From contig JALTMC010000343.1 in assembly GCA_027005175.1 (NCBI GenBank), forward strand, positions 3,609 through 18,841: 15,233 nt of DNA. Direction: 5' to 3'. Every line of letters starts with the position of its first letter. Position 1 is the first letter of the stretch. Of the stretch, positions 7,753 to 14,766 are shown piece after piece. The position numbers and the translations under genes were made by a program. Source of the DNA: Myxococcales bacterium (GTDB lineage: Bacteria; Myxococcota_C; UBA6777). The notes under the pieces are model-generated. The model was given only the letters and a program-made list of their open reading frames with translations, had not been told where the DNA came from and did not search any database.

Positions 7753-8644
7753 GCAAAAGAATAGGCGCGCAAATTTGACCACCAGCCAATCACCGATCAT
7801 CAAAGCATTTTTATGGATGCTAGTTGCACTTGTGTCTTTCGCTCTAATGGCAGTTGCTGGTAAAGAATTAGTTAAAAATATTGGTACGGCGCAAATACTG
7901 TTTTTCCGTAGTCTAATAGGTTTACTTATTTTGTCAGTTATTGTTTCTGTCATTGGCATTAAAAGCATCAAATCAACGAGCATTAAAAAGCACATAGCAA
8001 GAAATACCTCGCATTTTATAGGTCAGTATAGCTGGTTTTATGGCATTGCATTTATTCCTTTAGCTGAAGTATTCGCACTTGAATTCACAGTGCCAATATG
8101 GTCCGCAATAGCGGCAACAATATTGTTAAATGAATCAATAACAAAAATAAGAATAATTTCAATCGCTTTCGGCCTATTGGGTGTTTTATTAATTCTCAGG
8201 CCAACAACTGAAATCATACATCCGGCGGCAATCGTGGTTATTCTTGGCGCAATGGCATACGGATTAGCTCACACGTTAACCCGTTCAATTGTTCAGCATG
8301 ATTCACCGCTATCCGTTCTATTCTATATGTGTCTTATACAACTCCCTGTAGGATTATTGTTTGCCTTGAGTAGTTGGGTAATGCCTGTTGGCATAATGTG
8401 GTTCTGGTTATTGATTGTTGGTGTTACTGCATTGTCAGCTCATTATGGAATGTCAAAGGCACTTTCATACGCAGATGCCATGGTGGTAGTTCCAATGGAT
8501 TTCTTCCGCCTTCCGCTCATAATGTTGGTTGGCCTTTATTTCTATAATGAGGCAATAGAAGGTTTATTGTTTCTTGGCGCATCAATCATGTTGTTTGGGA
8601 ATTATTTGAATTTGAAGTATGAACGCGTTAAGGAAAACACATAA
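7751..8644 (+). CDS. EamA/DMT-family membrane transporter (cassette 1)
   Basis: 297 residues from GTG 7751, close to the usual 290-300 for the family. The sequence is almost entirely hydrophobic helices, about ten, in two EamA halves. It starts A-L-V-S-F-A-L-M-A-V-A-G-K-E-L and has characteristic stretches such as Y-G-I-A-F-I-P-L-A-E-V-F-A-L-E-F and F-G-L-L-G-V-L-L-I-L-R-P at the end of the first half. It is an inner-membrane metabolite or drug exporter of unknown substrate. The GTG lies only 4 bases inside the cassette edge, so its ribosome-binding site would come from attI (AAGGTG at 7735-7740, spacing 10); an internal ATG at 7817 is the alternative. The stop codon lies inside the R'' core of the following attC. 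The gene is AT-rich compared with the host genes on the left, which supports acquisition. Confidence 0.85.
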   Translation: MQKNRRANLTTSQSPIIKAFLWMLVALVSFALMAVAGKELVKNIGTAQILFFRSLIGLLILSVIVSVIGIKSIKSTSIKKHIARNTSHFIGQYSWFYGIAFIPLAEVFALEFTVPIWSAIAATILLNESITKIRIISIAFGLLGVLLILRPTTEIIHPAAIVVILGAMAYGLAHTLTRSIVQHDSPLSVLFYMCLIQLPVGLLFALSSWVMPVGIMWFWLLIVGVTALSAHYGMSKALSYADAMVVVPMDFFRLPLIMLVGLYFYNEAIEGLLFLGASIMLFGNYLNLKYERVKENT

Positions 8645-8710
8645 CAAAGCGCTCGTTCGGACGCAAACTACGCTGCGCTTCGTTTGCGCCGCACAGCTTG
8701 GTCGTTCGCC
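8639..8710 (+). other. attC: attC site of cassette 1 (72 bp)
   Basis: R'' core ACATAAC (8639-8645) and R' core GTTCGCC (8704-8710) enclose an imperfect hairpin. Its stem is GGACGCAAACTACGC (8659-8673) against GCTTCGTTTGCGCC (8677-8690). One arm reads AAC plus 22 bases to GCAAA, the other AAC plus 21, so one base is extrahelical, as in known attC sites. The length is within the normal attC range. Confidence 0.7.
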
Positions 8711-8819
8711 AGCTGTCATTCAACTTCATTGCACTTGAAATGGCTTTTGATGACCATTGTATGCATCAACTTCTTGTGCTAGATTTATTTAAAGTTCATA
8801 CAAATTTGGAGAATATATT

Positions 8820-9719
8820 ATGGCCCTCATTAATTGCCCTGAGTGTACCAAGCAAGTTTCAGATCAAGCTGCCAGTTGTCCAAATTGCGGATTTCCTCTC
8901 AATACATCTCAGTCTATCAATCAATTCGATAATTCTACATTTGCACCAGAGGTGCTAACAGAATTACAGGGCACCAAGGTCTCTATTGCCCAAGAAGGAA
9001 AATTGCTGAAAACTGAAAATGGTAAAATCTTGATCTCACAAACCCAATTATCCTTAAAGGGACTAATTTTCACAAAAGATATCTGTGACCTATCCCAAGT
9101 GAATTCACTTGAGCATAAAGGAAGGAAATTAATACTTCGGTTACCCGAGACATTTTATGTTGTTGACTTCATGGTCTTTGGCAAAGAAGCTGATGCTCTT
9201 AAGGCGAAATTTTCGTCTCTACTTAATCTGCCATTGGAAAAACAACAGAAAAAACTCCTAAATATTACTCCCAAACAAGCTGCTATTGCTGGAGTTTGTT
9301 TTGTCGTTCTTACTGTGATTGGAATCCTCTCGGATAAAAATCCTTCACAAGATTCAAATACTAATGTTGCTTCTAGAAGAGTACAGAAACGAACCAGTCA
9401 ATCGTTCAACTCAAAGACTAACCCCACTCAAAAAAGAAGTAGCTCAAACATTTTTCATCGGCGGCTATATGTCTCTGGCCAAAGAGTAGTGCTGGTTGCT
9501 GTTTCTAAAGCAGCTTTGAGCGCTGTTATTGAGGCTGCTGTCCGTAAAGACAAAATCGGCCATAGCAGGTTAATTCTGTCAGGCCAAGTCTTCGGAGTAA
9601 AAAATAATACGCGTGTATTGTTTATGGGTGGAACCTTTACTACAACTAAATTTAGAATTTTAGAAGGTAAGCACTTAGGGAGAATTGCATGGGCTCCATC
9701 TGAGTGGGTAAAGCGATAA
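8820..9719 (+). CDS. Zinc-ribbon single-pass membrane protein of unknown function (cassette 2)
   Basis: 299 residues from ATG 8820; GGAG at 8808-8811 lies 8 bases upstream. The N-terminus is a zinc ribbon with C-P-E-C at residues 6-9 and C-P-N-C-G at 20-24. It is followed by a beta-rich PH-like segment at about 50-135 and one membrane helix at about 150-170 (A-G-V-C-F-V-V-L-T-V-I-G-I-L). A Ser/Asn-rich linker leads to a C-terminal domain of about 90 residues. The zinc ribbon, PH-like domain, helix and tail recall stress-sensing membrane proteins of Gram-positive and phage origin, but I cannot name a family for the tail. It is the only gene of its cassette, lies about 115 bases from the cassette's 5' edge and is followed by the cassette's attC-like element. 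Confidence 0.75.
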   Translation: MALINCPECTKQVSDQAASCPNCGFPLNTSQSINQFDNSTFAPEVLTELQGTKVSIAQEGKLLKTENGKILISQTQLSLKGLIFTKDICDLSQVNSLEHKGRKLILRLPETFYVVDFMVFGKEADALKAKFSSLLNLPLEKQQKKLLNITPKQAAIAGVCFVVLTVIGILSDKNPSQDSNTNVASRRVQKRTSQSFNSKTNPTQKRSSSNIFHRRLYVSGQRVVLVAVSKAALSAVIEAAVRKDKIGHSRLILSGQVFGVKNNTRVLFMGGTFTTTKFRILEGKHLGRIAWAPSEWVKR

Positions 9720-9753
9720 TGAGATTGGAATTCAACTGAACTGCTGACAGTCT

Positions 9754-9998
9754 GGCGAACAAAGCGCTAGAGCAGACGGGCGGACTGCTTGCTACTGCTG
9801 GTACCTGGCCGGGTAACTCTAGGTAGGGGTCGTGGGTCTTTCGCCTTGATATGATAGGGCTTCGACTTCCTACCAAACATGAAACAGATTGAGTCGATGC
9901 GAAAATCGGCTTGGTATATCAGACCAACATCTTCCCACCAATCCGGCCGAAGCAGAACATGACACAGTCCGCCCGCAGCTGTCATAAGAAAGTCAAGA
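9754..9998 (+). other. Long attC-like element of cassette 2 (about 245 bp)
   Basis: It opens with core GGCGAAC (9754-9760), the reverse complement of the cassette's first bases GTTCGCC (8704-8710). The complementarity continues: TGACAG-T-CTGGCGAAC (9745-9760) faces GTTCGCCAG-CTGTCA (8704-8718). The outer stem is CGGGCGGACTG against CAGTCCGCCCG, with both arms 27 bases from the core. The closing core reads GTC (9992-9994) instead of GTT and is probably degraded. Its interior shares the block AACAGATTGAGTCGA (9883-9897) with the element at 13294-13544. Confidence 0.55.
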
Positions 9999-10517
9999 CC
10001 TTTTTCTTAGAAAGTTATGAGATATATCAGGCGCACCAATCCGAAGCATTTTGACAGACAAACAATCGAGTTTAATTCTGACAAAAATGAAAATGGCCTT
10101 GGATTGAGAACGCCCTCAAAAAAGCAAGAAAGAAAAGAACTGAATTCCGTCTCTTGTCCACTCAAAGCTGTCATGGGGCGTCCGCTTTCTCTCTCAGAGC
10201 TACGGCGTCGACTCAGCTTCATTGGAGTTTGTTTCGAACAAGAAAGGAATTCTTGGAGAGCCTCAATACTCAGCTAGAGTCTCACTTCATCGTGGTACTG
10301 CTGCTGCAGGCGGAGGTCCCTCCAAGAACTGTTCTGTCCTTGCGAACAGACTGGGTTATTGTTTCGTTAGCTCTCTCCTTATCGTTATCGGCCCTTGCTG
10401 AATGGACCGATATAGGCCATTTTTATTCGATTTTCAAAGATCTCATTTTCTTATATTTACTCCCTGTGATAGCTTTGCGATGTAGCTTTCTTCCGTTGTC
10501 TTCAGCAAAAAAAGGAG
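9999..10517. other. Gene-free stretch between cassette 2 and the IS110 transposase
   Basis: I find no supported gene here. Two overlapping plus-strand frames (10017-10277 and 10154-10528) lack ribosome-binding sites and family features. A TTGACA (10051-10056) with TAATTC 16 bases later could be a weak promoter. A small hairpin CTGTTC/GAACAG lies near 10330. One end of the IS110 element must be in this stretch or just left of it, but IS110 elements lack clear terminal repeats and I cannot place it. Confidence 0.4.
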
Positions 10518-11801
10518 TTATTTTGTGATGATTGCTGGCGTCAGTTTTGAAGTATCAAACAACTTTGTGCTATCAAACTCTCTTCCCTGTCCTACATGCC
10601 ACAACCCTTGCACTAACTTTCTCATCAATGCTATCAGTGCTTTCATCTTCACCTTACCACCGTCCCTTTTGACTTTTTTCTGATACCACGATTTGGCCCA
10701 GGGATCTTTTTCCACCCATCGCATTGCCGCAAAGTAGATATACTTTCTCACGGAAGAGTTCCCTCGCTTCGATATATGAAGTTGTCCCTGTCTCTTCCCG
10801 CTTTGGATGATCGTCATATTCAATCCCATCGCTTTAAGATAACTCTTTGGGCTCTCATACTCCGATGCCGAATCCAACTTCAACTCCATTGCAATTGCCG
10901 ATCTTTCACCGATCACCTCAGCCATTCCCGCCACGGTCTCCATCTCTTTGCCGACTTCTTTGAGTTCTCTACAAGTCCTGGCCTCTTCCTTTTGTGCTCT
11001 TCTGATCTCCATCGCAAGAGTTTGTACCCACTTTTCCTCACAGTCCATCATTGGTAGCCCGACCGTATTTTCTGCTGAACGGAGAACCTCCTCTATCTTC
11101 TCTTGCCCCAGGAAATTGCCGCCTATCTTTCGCATCAGTTTCCTTGCAGAGCGAAGTTTTTGCGCCACCTTTTGAGGGCTACCATAGGCTACCAACAGTT
11201 CCAAAAGAGTTGCACTTTTGAGCTTCAACTGCTGTATCAGTTCGGGCCAGTGTCTCGCCATCAATGCCTCAAGCTTATTGATATGACGTCCCACCTGGTC
11301 AGCAAACATTTCCATCTGCGAGAACAGTGCCGAGAGTTCACGGGTCTTTACTGAAGAGGGAGGCCAAAGCTGACTCACGTCATCCAGGTGTAGCTTCCCC
11401 AAAATCGCTGCCGATTTGGCATCATGCTGCGAGGGCACTCCATCATAGACTTCCGACATCGCACGCGATTTCACCGTACTTATTTGAAACACTGGAATCT
11501 CCGCTTGCTCTAACAAAAAGCGAAGTGAGTCACCATACGTTCCTGTGGGTTCAAGCACACACTCCACATGGCTTGCTGGTAGCCCTGAAAGCAGCTTCAC
11601 AAACTTTCGACTTTCTTGAGGGTGCGTAAATTTAAGAGTCAACTCTATCTTGCCTGACTCCTGCATAAACCCGGCAAAGAATACTTCCTTCGCCACATCG
11701 ATACCCACCACAGTACGTTTGTTTTCAAAGGCATCGTTGAGCTTTTGAATGTTTACTTTCTGGATCGGAATCGAGCGATACGCTCGTTTTTTTACAGCCA
11801 T
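10518..11801 (-). CDS. IS110-family transposase (DEDD recombinase)
   Basis: 427 residues from ATG 11801 (minus), with AAGGAG at 11809-11814. The N-terminal RuvC-like domain shows V-G-I-D-V-A-K (Asp35), L-E-P-T-G (Glu84) and H-D-A-K-S-A (Asp127). The C-terminal Transposase_20 domain shows Y-L-K-A-M-G-L-N-M-T, Q-S-G (Ser334, the likely nucleophile) and I-S-K-R-G-N-S-S-V-R-K-Y-I-Y. Length and order are complete. One oddity: the fourth acidic residue of DEDD, normally Asp three residues after Asp127, is Ser130 here. IS110 elements are guided by a bridge RNA from the non-coding end upstream of the transposase, here to the right of 11801. The element sits inside the cassette array and probably displaced part of a cassette. 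Confidence 0.9.
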   Translation of the reverse strand: MAVKKRAYRSIPIQKVNIQKLNDAFENKRTVVGIDVAKEVFFAGFMQESGKIELTLKFTHPQESRKFVKLLSGLPASHVECVLEPTGTYGDSLRFLLEQAEIPVFQISTVKSRAMSEVYDGVPSQHDAKSAAILGKLHLDDVSQLWPPSSVKTRELSALFSQMEMFADQVGRHINKLEALMARHWPELIQQLKLKSATLLELLVAYGSPQKVAQKLRSARKLMRKIGGNFLGQEKIEEVLRSAENTVGLPMMDCEEKWVQTLAMEIRRAQKEEARTCRELKEVGKEMETVAGMAEVIGERSAIAMELKLDSASEYESPKSYLKAMGLNMTIIQSGKRQGQLHISKRGNSSVRKYIYFAAMRWVEKDPWAKSWYQKKVKRDGGKVKMKALIALMRKLVQGLWHVGQGREFDSTKLFDTSKLTPAIITK

Positions 11802-12011
11802 CCTATTTCTCCTTCGAACGATGTTGAAAGATAAGGGGTGTGATGGTCAGAGAAAGGGCTTCCCAGAGTTTCCAACTCACTCCATTGTGCAAACGTATCC
11901 CAGATGCTCCTGCGATAACCATATTTCCGCTCGATTGTGGTGTCTCAAACAACCCTGAGCCAGAAGGATGGGATTCGCACGAGCTGGCGAGTGAACAACC
12001 GTCATCTTTGC
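11802..12011 (-). mobile_element. Upstream non-coding end of the IS110 element, candidate bridge-RNA region
   Basis: About 210 bases separate the transposase start from the 175-bp direct repeat, with no convincing gene. In IS110-group elements the end upstream of the transposase gene encodes the guide (bridge) RNA, so this is where it should lie. I see no decisive fold by eye, and the outer boundary is not defined. This is inference from family knowledge. Confidence 0.35.
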
Positions 12012-12186
12012 TCATCGATGTTTGTCGCTTTGGTGAGCTTTTGCCTCATCCCATCCAAAGCTCAGGTCAGCAAGCCGACCACTCCTGTCCCAAAAAATGC
12101 ATCAAGAGAGCTTCGGCGCGGTAGTAAGATGAACTCAATCCATGGGATATTCGAATGTTCTCCTACCATCCGGCCCCAACTCCTGA
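12012..12186 (+). repeat. 175-bp direct repeat, copy 1
   Basis: It starts TCATCGATGTTTGTCGC and ends CCCCAACTCCTGA. It matches 15049-15223 base for base over the same 175-bp length, with fewer than ten differences. One frame reads as a short signal-peptide-like stretch M-F-V-A-L-V-S-F-C-L-I-P-S-K-A-Q, suggesting the 5' fragment of a lost gene for a secreted protein. The frame has no ribosome-binding site. Confidence 0.85.
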
Positions 12187-12372
12187 CACATGGGGTCTCT
12201 ACTCTCCCTGAAGTTTGAGGGGCAACCTGTGAGCATTGTTTCGCGTTCTTCGAGACCGTTGCACACGAACAATTCTGTTTACCCATGCGTTGCCTATTGT
12301 GTCCGACCGAATGCGGCATTCGGCGAATGCCCTGTGCTCTTGACACTACTGTGCTCTTCACTTACGATAGCT
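12187..12372. other. Gene-free remnant between the direct repeat and the half attC
   Basis: No gene is supported. It contains a near-perfect palindrome CCGAATGC-G-GCATTCGG near 12306-12322, followed by GAATGCC, and a direct repeat of CTGTGCTCTT around 12330-12360. It probably holds what remains of a third cassette and its recombination site. Confidence 0.35.
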
Positions 12373-12393
12373 GACTCAGCTTGGTCGTTAGCT
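12373..12393 (+). other. Right half of an attC site (boundary before the TA cassette)
   Basis: CAGCTTGGTCGTT followed by AGCT at 12378-12393 repeats the right end of the cassette-1 attC (CAGCTTGGTCGTT at 8694-8706). GTTAGCT fits the GTTRRRY core. No matching left arm (expected near-complement GCTGAGTCA) is visible upstream, so the left half appears lost. Confidence 0.55.
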
Positions 12394-12536
12394 CATGCAA
12401 CACAATATTATCCCTTTCAAATCACTGAAATCTAATATTTTTATTATCTTCTGAACTTGATAGAAGCTCGTGACGTATATGTTGAAATTGGTTATTCTGT
12501 TGGTGGATGAGTTGTCTATTACTGGAGAACAAGACA

Positions 12537-12788
12537 ATGAGACGCATTTCGCTTGATATACCTGAGCAAACTTTTCTAGCTCTAAAGCTATCACCAGACA
12601 AGTTTGGTGATGAAATACGGTTGGTTGCAGCAATTAAATTGTATGAGGTTGGCAAACTTTCTTCTGGAGCAGCCTCTCAACTTGCAGGTATACCAAAGCC
12701 ATTATTTCTATCTCGATTAATAGATTATGGTGTGAACACATTCGAACTATCTGAAGAAGAACTACTGCGTGAGGCTTCCCTTGGCTGA
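12537..12788 (+). CDS. UPF0175-family antitoxin
   Basis: 83 residues from ATG 12537, with GGAG at 12524-12527. The upstream in-frame ATG at 12507 lacks a ribosome-binding site and would add a non-homologous head. Family features are I-S-L-D-I-P-E, L-S-P-D-K-F-G-D-E-I-R, A-I-K-L-Y-E-V-G-K-L-S-S-G-A-A-S-Q-L-A-G-I and Y-G-V-N-T-F-E-L-S-E-E-E-L. These are the helical DNA-binding antitoxins paired with DUF3368 PIN toxins. Its end overlaps the toxin start by 20 bases, implying translational coupling. It should neutralise the toxin and repress the operon by binding upstream of 12537. Confidence 0.85.
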   Translation: MRRISLDIPEQTFLALKLSPDKFGDEIRLVAAIKLYEVGKLSSGAASQLAGIPKPLFLSRLIDYGVNTFELSEEELLREASLG

Positions 12789-13266
12789 TATTGTTTGCAA
12801 TACATCTCCTCTTCAATATCTTCACCAACTTGGACAATTAGAACTACTACAGCAACTGTGTGGTGAAATCATTGTGCCCACTGCGGTTGTTGATGAACTA
12901 CGAGTTGGTCGAGAGAGTGGGATTGATGTTCCTGACCCCGAAAGTATTGACTGGATGGACATTCAAACTCCTGAGAGCACTGCTGTACTTCCATTGGTTA
13001 CAGATCTTGGAAGAGGCGAAACAGAAGTTCTAGCTCTTGCACTGGAACTAGCAAATGTTACTGTCATTCTTGATGATAAATTGGCTCGACAAGTAGCTGA
13101 GAGTTTAAGTCTCCCATTGACGGGCACTTTAGGGCTTCTTATTCAAGCAAAAGGCAAAGGGCTTATTGCTGAAGTTAAACCATTTTTAGAACAACTGAAT
13201 TCATTAGGATTTAGAGCAAGCCAGGGTACTCGAAAAGCCGTTCTAAAGATTGTTGATGAACTGTAA
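12769..13266 (+). CDS. DUF3368 PIN-domain toxin (ribonuclease)
   Basis: 165 residues from GTG 12769. An alternative TTG at 12781, with GAGG at 12771-12774 just before it, gives the more family-like start A-D-I-V-C-N-T-S-P-L. PIN features: Asp7 with C-N-T-S-P, V-P-T-A-V-V-D-E-L (Glu43), G-R-G-E-T-E-V-L-A-L-A (Glu84/86) and V-I-L-D-D-K-L-A-R (Asp102/103), then T-G-T-L-G-L-L. These acidic residues would coordinate the metal for RNA cleavage. It overlaps the antitoxin gene and lies in the same cassette. In integrons such pairs stabilise the array, because loss of the cassette leaves toxin without antitoxin. Confidence 0.85.
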   Translation: MRLPLADIVCNTSPLQYLHQLGQLELLQQLCGEIIVPTAVVDELRVGRESGIDVPDPESIDWMDIQTPESTAVLPLVTDLGRGETEVLALALELANVTVILDDKLARQVAESLSLPLTGTLGLLIQAKGKGLIAEVKPFLEQLNSLGFRASQGTRKAVLKIVDEL

Positions 13267-13293
13267 TTTCTAAATATACTAACCCCTTGCATG

Positions 13294-13544
13294 AGCTAAC
13301 AAAGCGATGAAGCTGACAGACGGACCGCTTGCTGTTGCGACAAGTCTGGTCGGGCATTCTTAATAGAGTTGGTGTGAAGAACGCACTTGAGCCACAAGAG
13401 CTTCAACTTCCCGCAACAGATTGAGTCGAAGATTGAGTCGGTGCGAAGAACGTGCTCGACATAACAGATCTTCGAGTTCCTATCGATCCGCCCCAGGTTC
13501 GACACAAGACGCAGTCCGCTTGCAGCTTATCTTTAACGTTCGAC
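13294..13544 (+). other. Long attC-like element of the TA cassette (251 bp)
   Basis: The R'' core AGCTAAC (13294-13300) is part of TTGCATGAGCTAAC (13287-13300), a perfect 14-bp reverse complement of the cassette start GTTAGCTCATGCAA (12387-12400). It closes with GTTCGAC (13538-13544). The arms GATGAAGCTG.. (13306) and ..CAGCTTATC (13523-13531) pair with one or two bulged bases. The interior has two imperfect 40-bp direct repeats (13373-13411 and 13441-13480, GTG..AAGAACG..CTTC..CTTCC) around AACAGATTGAGTCGA. The same design recurs at 9754-9998. Confidence 0.6.
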
Positions 13545-13709
13545 CTCAAACTAGACTCTATTTAATTGGTAGTTTTTTGATTCATTTATTCGTACAAAAA
13601 ACTCTTGACAACTCTTCGTACATATATATAATTCCTGGTATGGTTTACCGTTATACCTTTTTGAGACCAGATTGCTCATATTGATTCTAATTTTTTTAGG
13701 GATGAAGCT

Positions 13710-14060
13710 ATGTATTTTCAACCTGGTAGTATTATTAAGCGCCCACTTGAAGGTTTCTTTTATGGCATGCTTTATGATCACATGGGTATCTACATAGGAA
13801 ATAATGAGGTAATCCATTTCAATGGTCATAATAAAAAAGATCACAGTGCTCGTATTCGCGTCGATTCAGTACAACGATTTGCTGCGGGGCAAAAAGTCGC
13901 TTTACATGCCGCTCCTAAAAATAGGACCCATGGTTCTGCTGTTTGCAAAAAAGCTAAACTTATCCTTCGTAACTATCAAAACGGTTATGATGGGAAGTAT
14001 GGATTTGCAACGAATAACTGTGAAGATTTTTGTATAGATTGCTATGAAGTCAATTACTAA
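13710..14060 (+). CDS. LRAT-domain (permuted NlpC/P60-like) thiol acyltransferase or hydrolase
   Basis: 116 residues from ATG 13710, with AGGGA at 13698-13702. Catalytic layout: His24 in Y-D-H-M-G-I-Y-I-G, His36 in V-I-H-F-N-G and Cys104 in N-N-C-E-D-F. The H-x11-H spacing and N-C-E-x-F box are those of lecithin:retinol acyltransferase and HRASLS enzymes (N-C-E-H-F there; Asp replaces the second His here). Members move acyl groups on phospholipids or cleave amide or ester bonds via a Cys thioester. There is no signal peptide or membrane segment, so it probably acts in the cytosol, perhaps at the inner membrane together with the two membrane proteins downstream. It is the first gene after the TA cassette's attC-like element, 165 bases inside the presumed next cassette. 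The substrate is unknown. Confidence 0.75.
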   Translation: MYFQPGSIIKRPLEGFFYGMLYDHMGIYIGNNEVIHFNGHNKKDHSARIRVDSVQRFAAGQKVALHAAPKNRTHGSAVCKKAKLILRNYQNGYDGKYGFATNNCEDFCIDCYEVNY

Positions 14061-14106
14061 CAATTGGCTTTGTCTTATATTCCCCTAATCAAATAGGAGT
14101 TGAACA

Positions 14107-14253
14107 ATGAGCGATGACAAAAAGCAAGAGCAGAAGGGTCGAAAAGAGGATGCGCCTCCATCACAAAGAACAAAAAGTGTCTGGACTGCTATTGGTGGAG
14201 CAGTTGTTGCAATTACAGTTTTTGTTCTAACTGGTGGACAGTCAAAAGGCTAG
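14107..14253 (+). CDS. Small single-pass membrane protein, 48 residues
   Basis: ATG 14107 has a strong AGGAG (14095-14099) with a 7-base spacer. The product begins with a charged stretch (M-S-D-D-K-K-Q-E-Q-K-G-R-K-E-D) and ends with one hydrophobic helix at about 25-43 (W-T-A-I-G-G-A-V-V-A-I-T-V-F-V-L-T-G-G). It begins 46 bases after the LRAT-type gene on the same strand, so co-transcription is likely. No family is recognised. Size and topology would fit a membrane anchor, a membrane-acting peptide or an immunity-like partner; these are only possibilities. Confidence 0.65.
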   Translation: MSDDKKQEQKGRKEDAPPSQRTKSVWTAIGGAVVAITVFVLTGGQSKG

Positions 14254-14308
14254 ATACCCCATGTGATAAGAATCCATAGTTCTCACTGCATATCATTTGG
14301 AGCCATGT

Positions 14309-14701
14309 ATGCCAAGACAAATTATTAGAACATCTCAAAAAGAATGGTTAATGCTTCTCTCAAAAGCATACAAAGAACATTCCTCTGTTCAATTGATTGA
14401 TGATGCTGACTTGGGTATCAATCCTGCCGAACACACCATCTTGGATATGGGTAAAAAAGCTGATCTTGGTGCAAAAGATTGGGCTGCTGTTGTCATTTCT
14501 GTTGGAGTGGCTGCCGCTGGTGTATGGATGGTTGTAGCAGCTATTTTAGATCCTGAGCCTACAAGTAAATTAGGACTATTAGTCGCAGGTGGTGTTGTTC
14601 TTGCTGCAACAGGAGGTCTTTCAGCTATAAAAGTTTTAACGCAAGAAAAACCACCATCCGTCGAGTTTGGTCGTAATGGTTTTAAAATAGATTGGTCTTG
14701 A
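14309..14701 (+). CDS. Two-helix membrane protein of unknown function
   Basis: 130 residues from ATG 14309, chosen for GGAG at 14299-14302 with a 6-base spacer; a TTG at 14297 would add four residues but overlaps that site. The N-terminal 55 residues are soluble and charged. Two membrane helices follow at about 57-80 (A-A-V-V-I-S-V-G-V-A-A-A-G-V-W-M-V-V) and 87-107 (L-G-L-L-V-A-G-G-V-V-L-A-A-T-G-G). A short tail ends F-G-R-N-G-F-K-I-D-W-S. It starts 55 bases after the small membrane gene and is co-directional with it and the LRAT-type gene. I recognise no family. Confidence 0.65.
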   Translation: MPRQIIRTSQKEWLMLLSKAYKEHSSVQLIDDADLGINPAEHTILDMGKKADLGAKDWAAVVISVGVAAAGVWMVVAAILDPEPTSKLGLLVAGGVVLAATGGLSAIKVLTQEKPPSVEFGRNGFKIDWS

Positions 14702-14766
14702 GTCTTCTCTTCTCTTCATTATTTGAGGATCGGGTCGCCAGGACGGTTGCTCGCCCCAGTGCCCAC

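Noticed and set aside
8698-8958. 86-codon plus-strand open frame
   Set aside because: It overlaps the attC and the zinc-ribbon start in another frame; the zinc-ribbon gene has the ribosome-binding site and family motifs.
10154-10528. 124-codon plus-strand open frame
   Set aside because: No ribosome-binding site, biased leucine/serine composition and no recognisable family; it overlaps another equally weak frame.
12306-12322. Palindrome CCGAATGC-G-GCATTCGG as a terminator
   Set aside because: No T-run follows and the loop is a single base; it is more likely part of a decayed recombination site.
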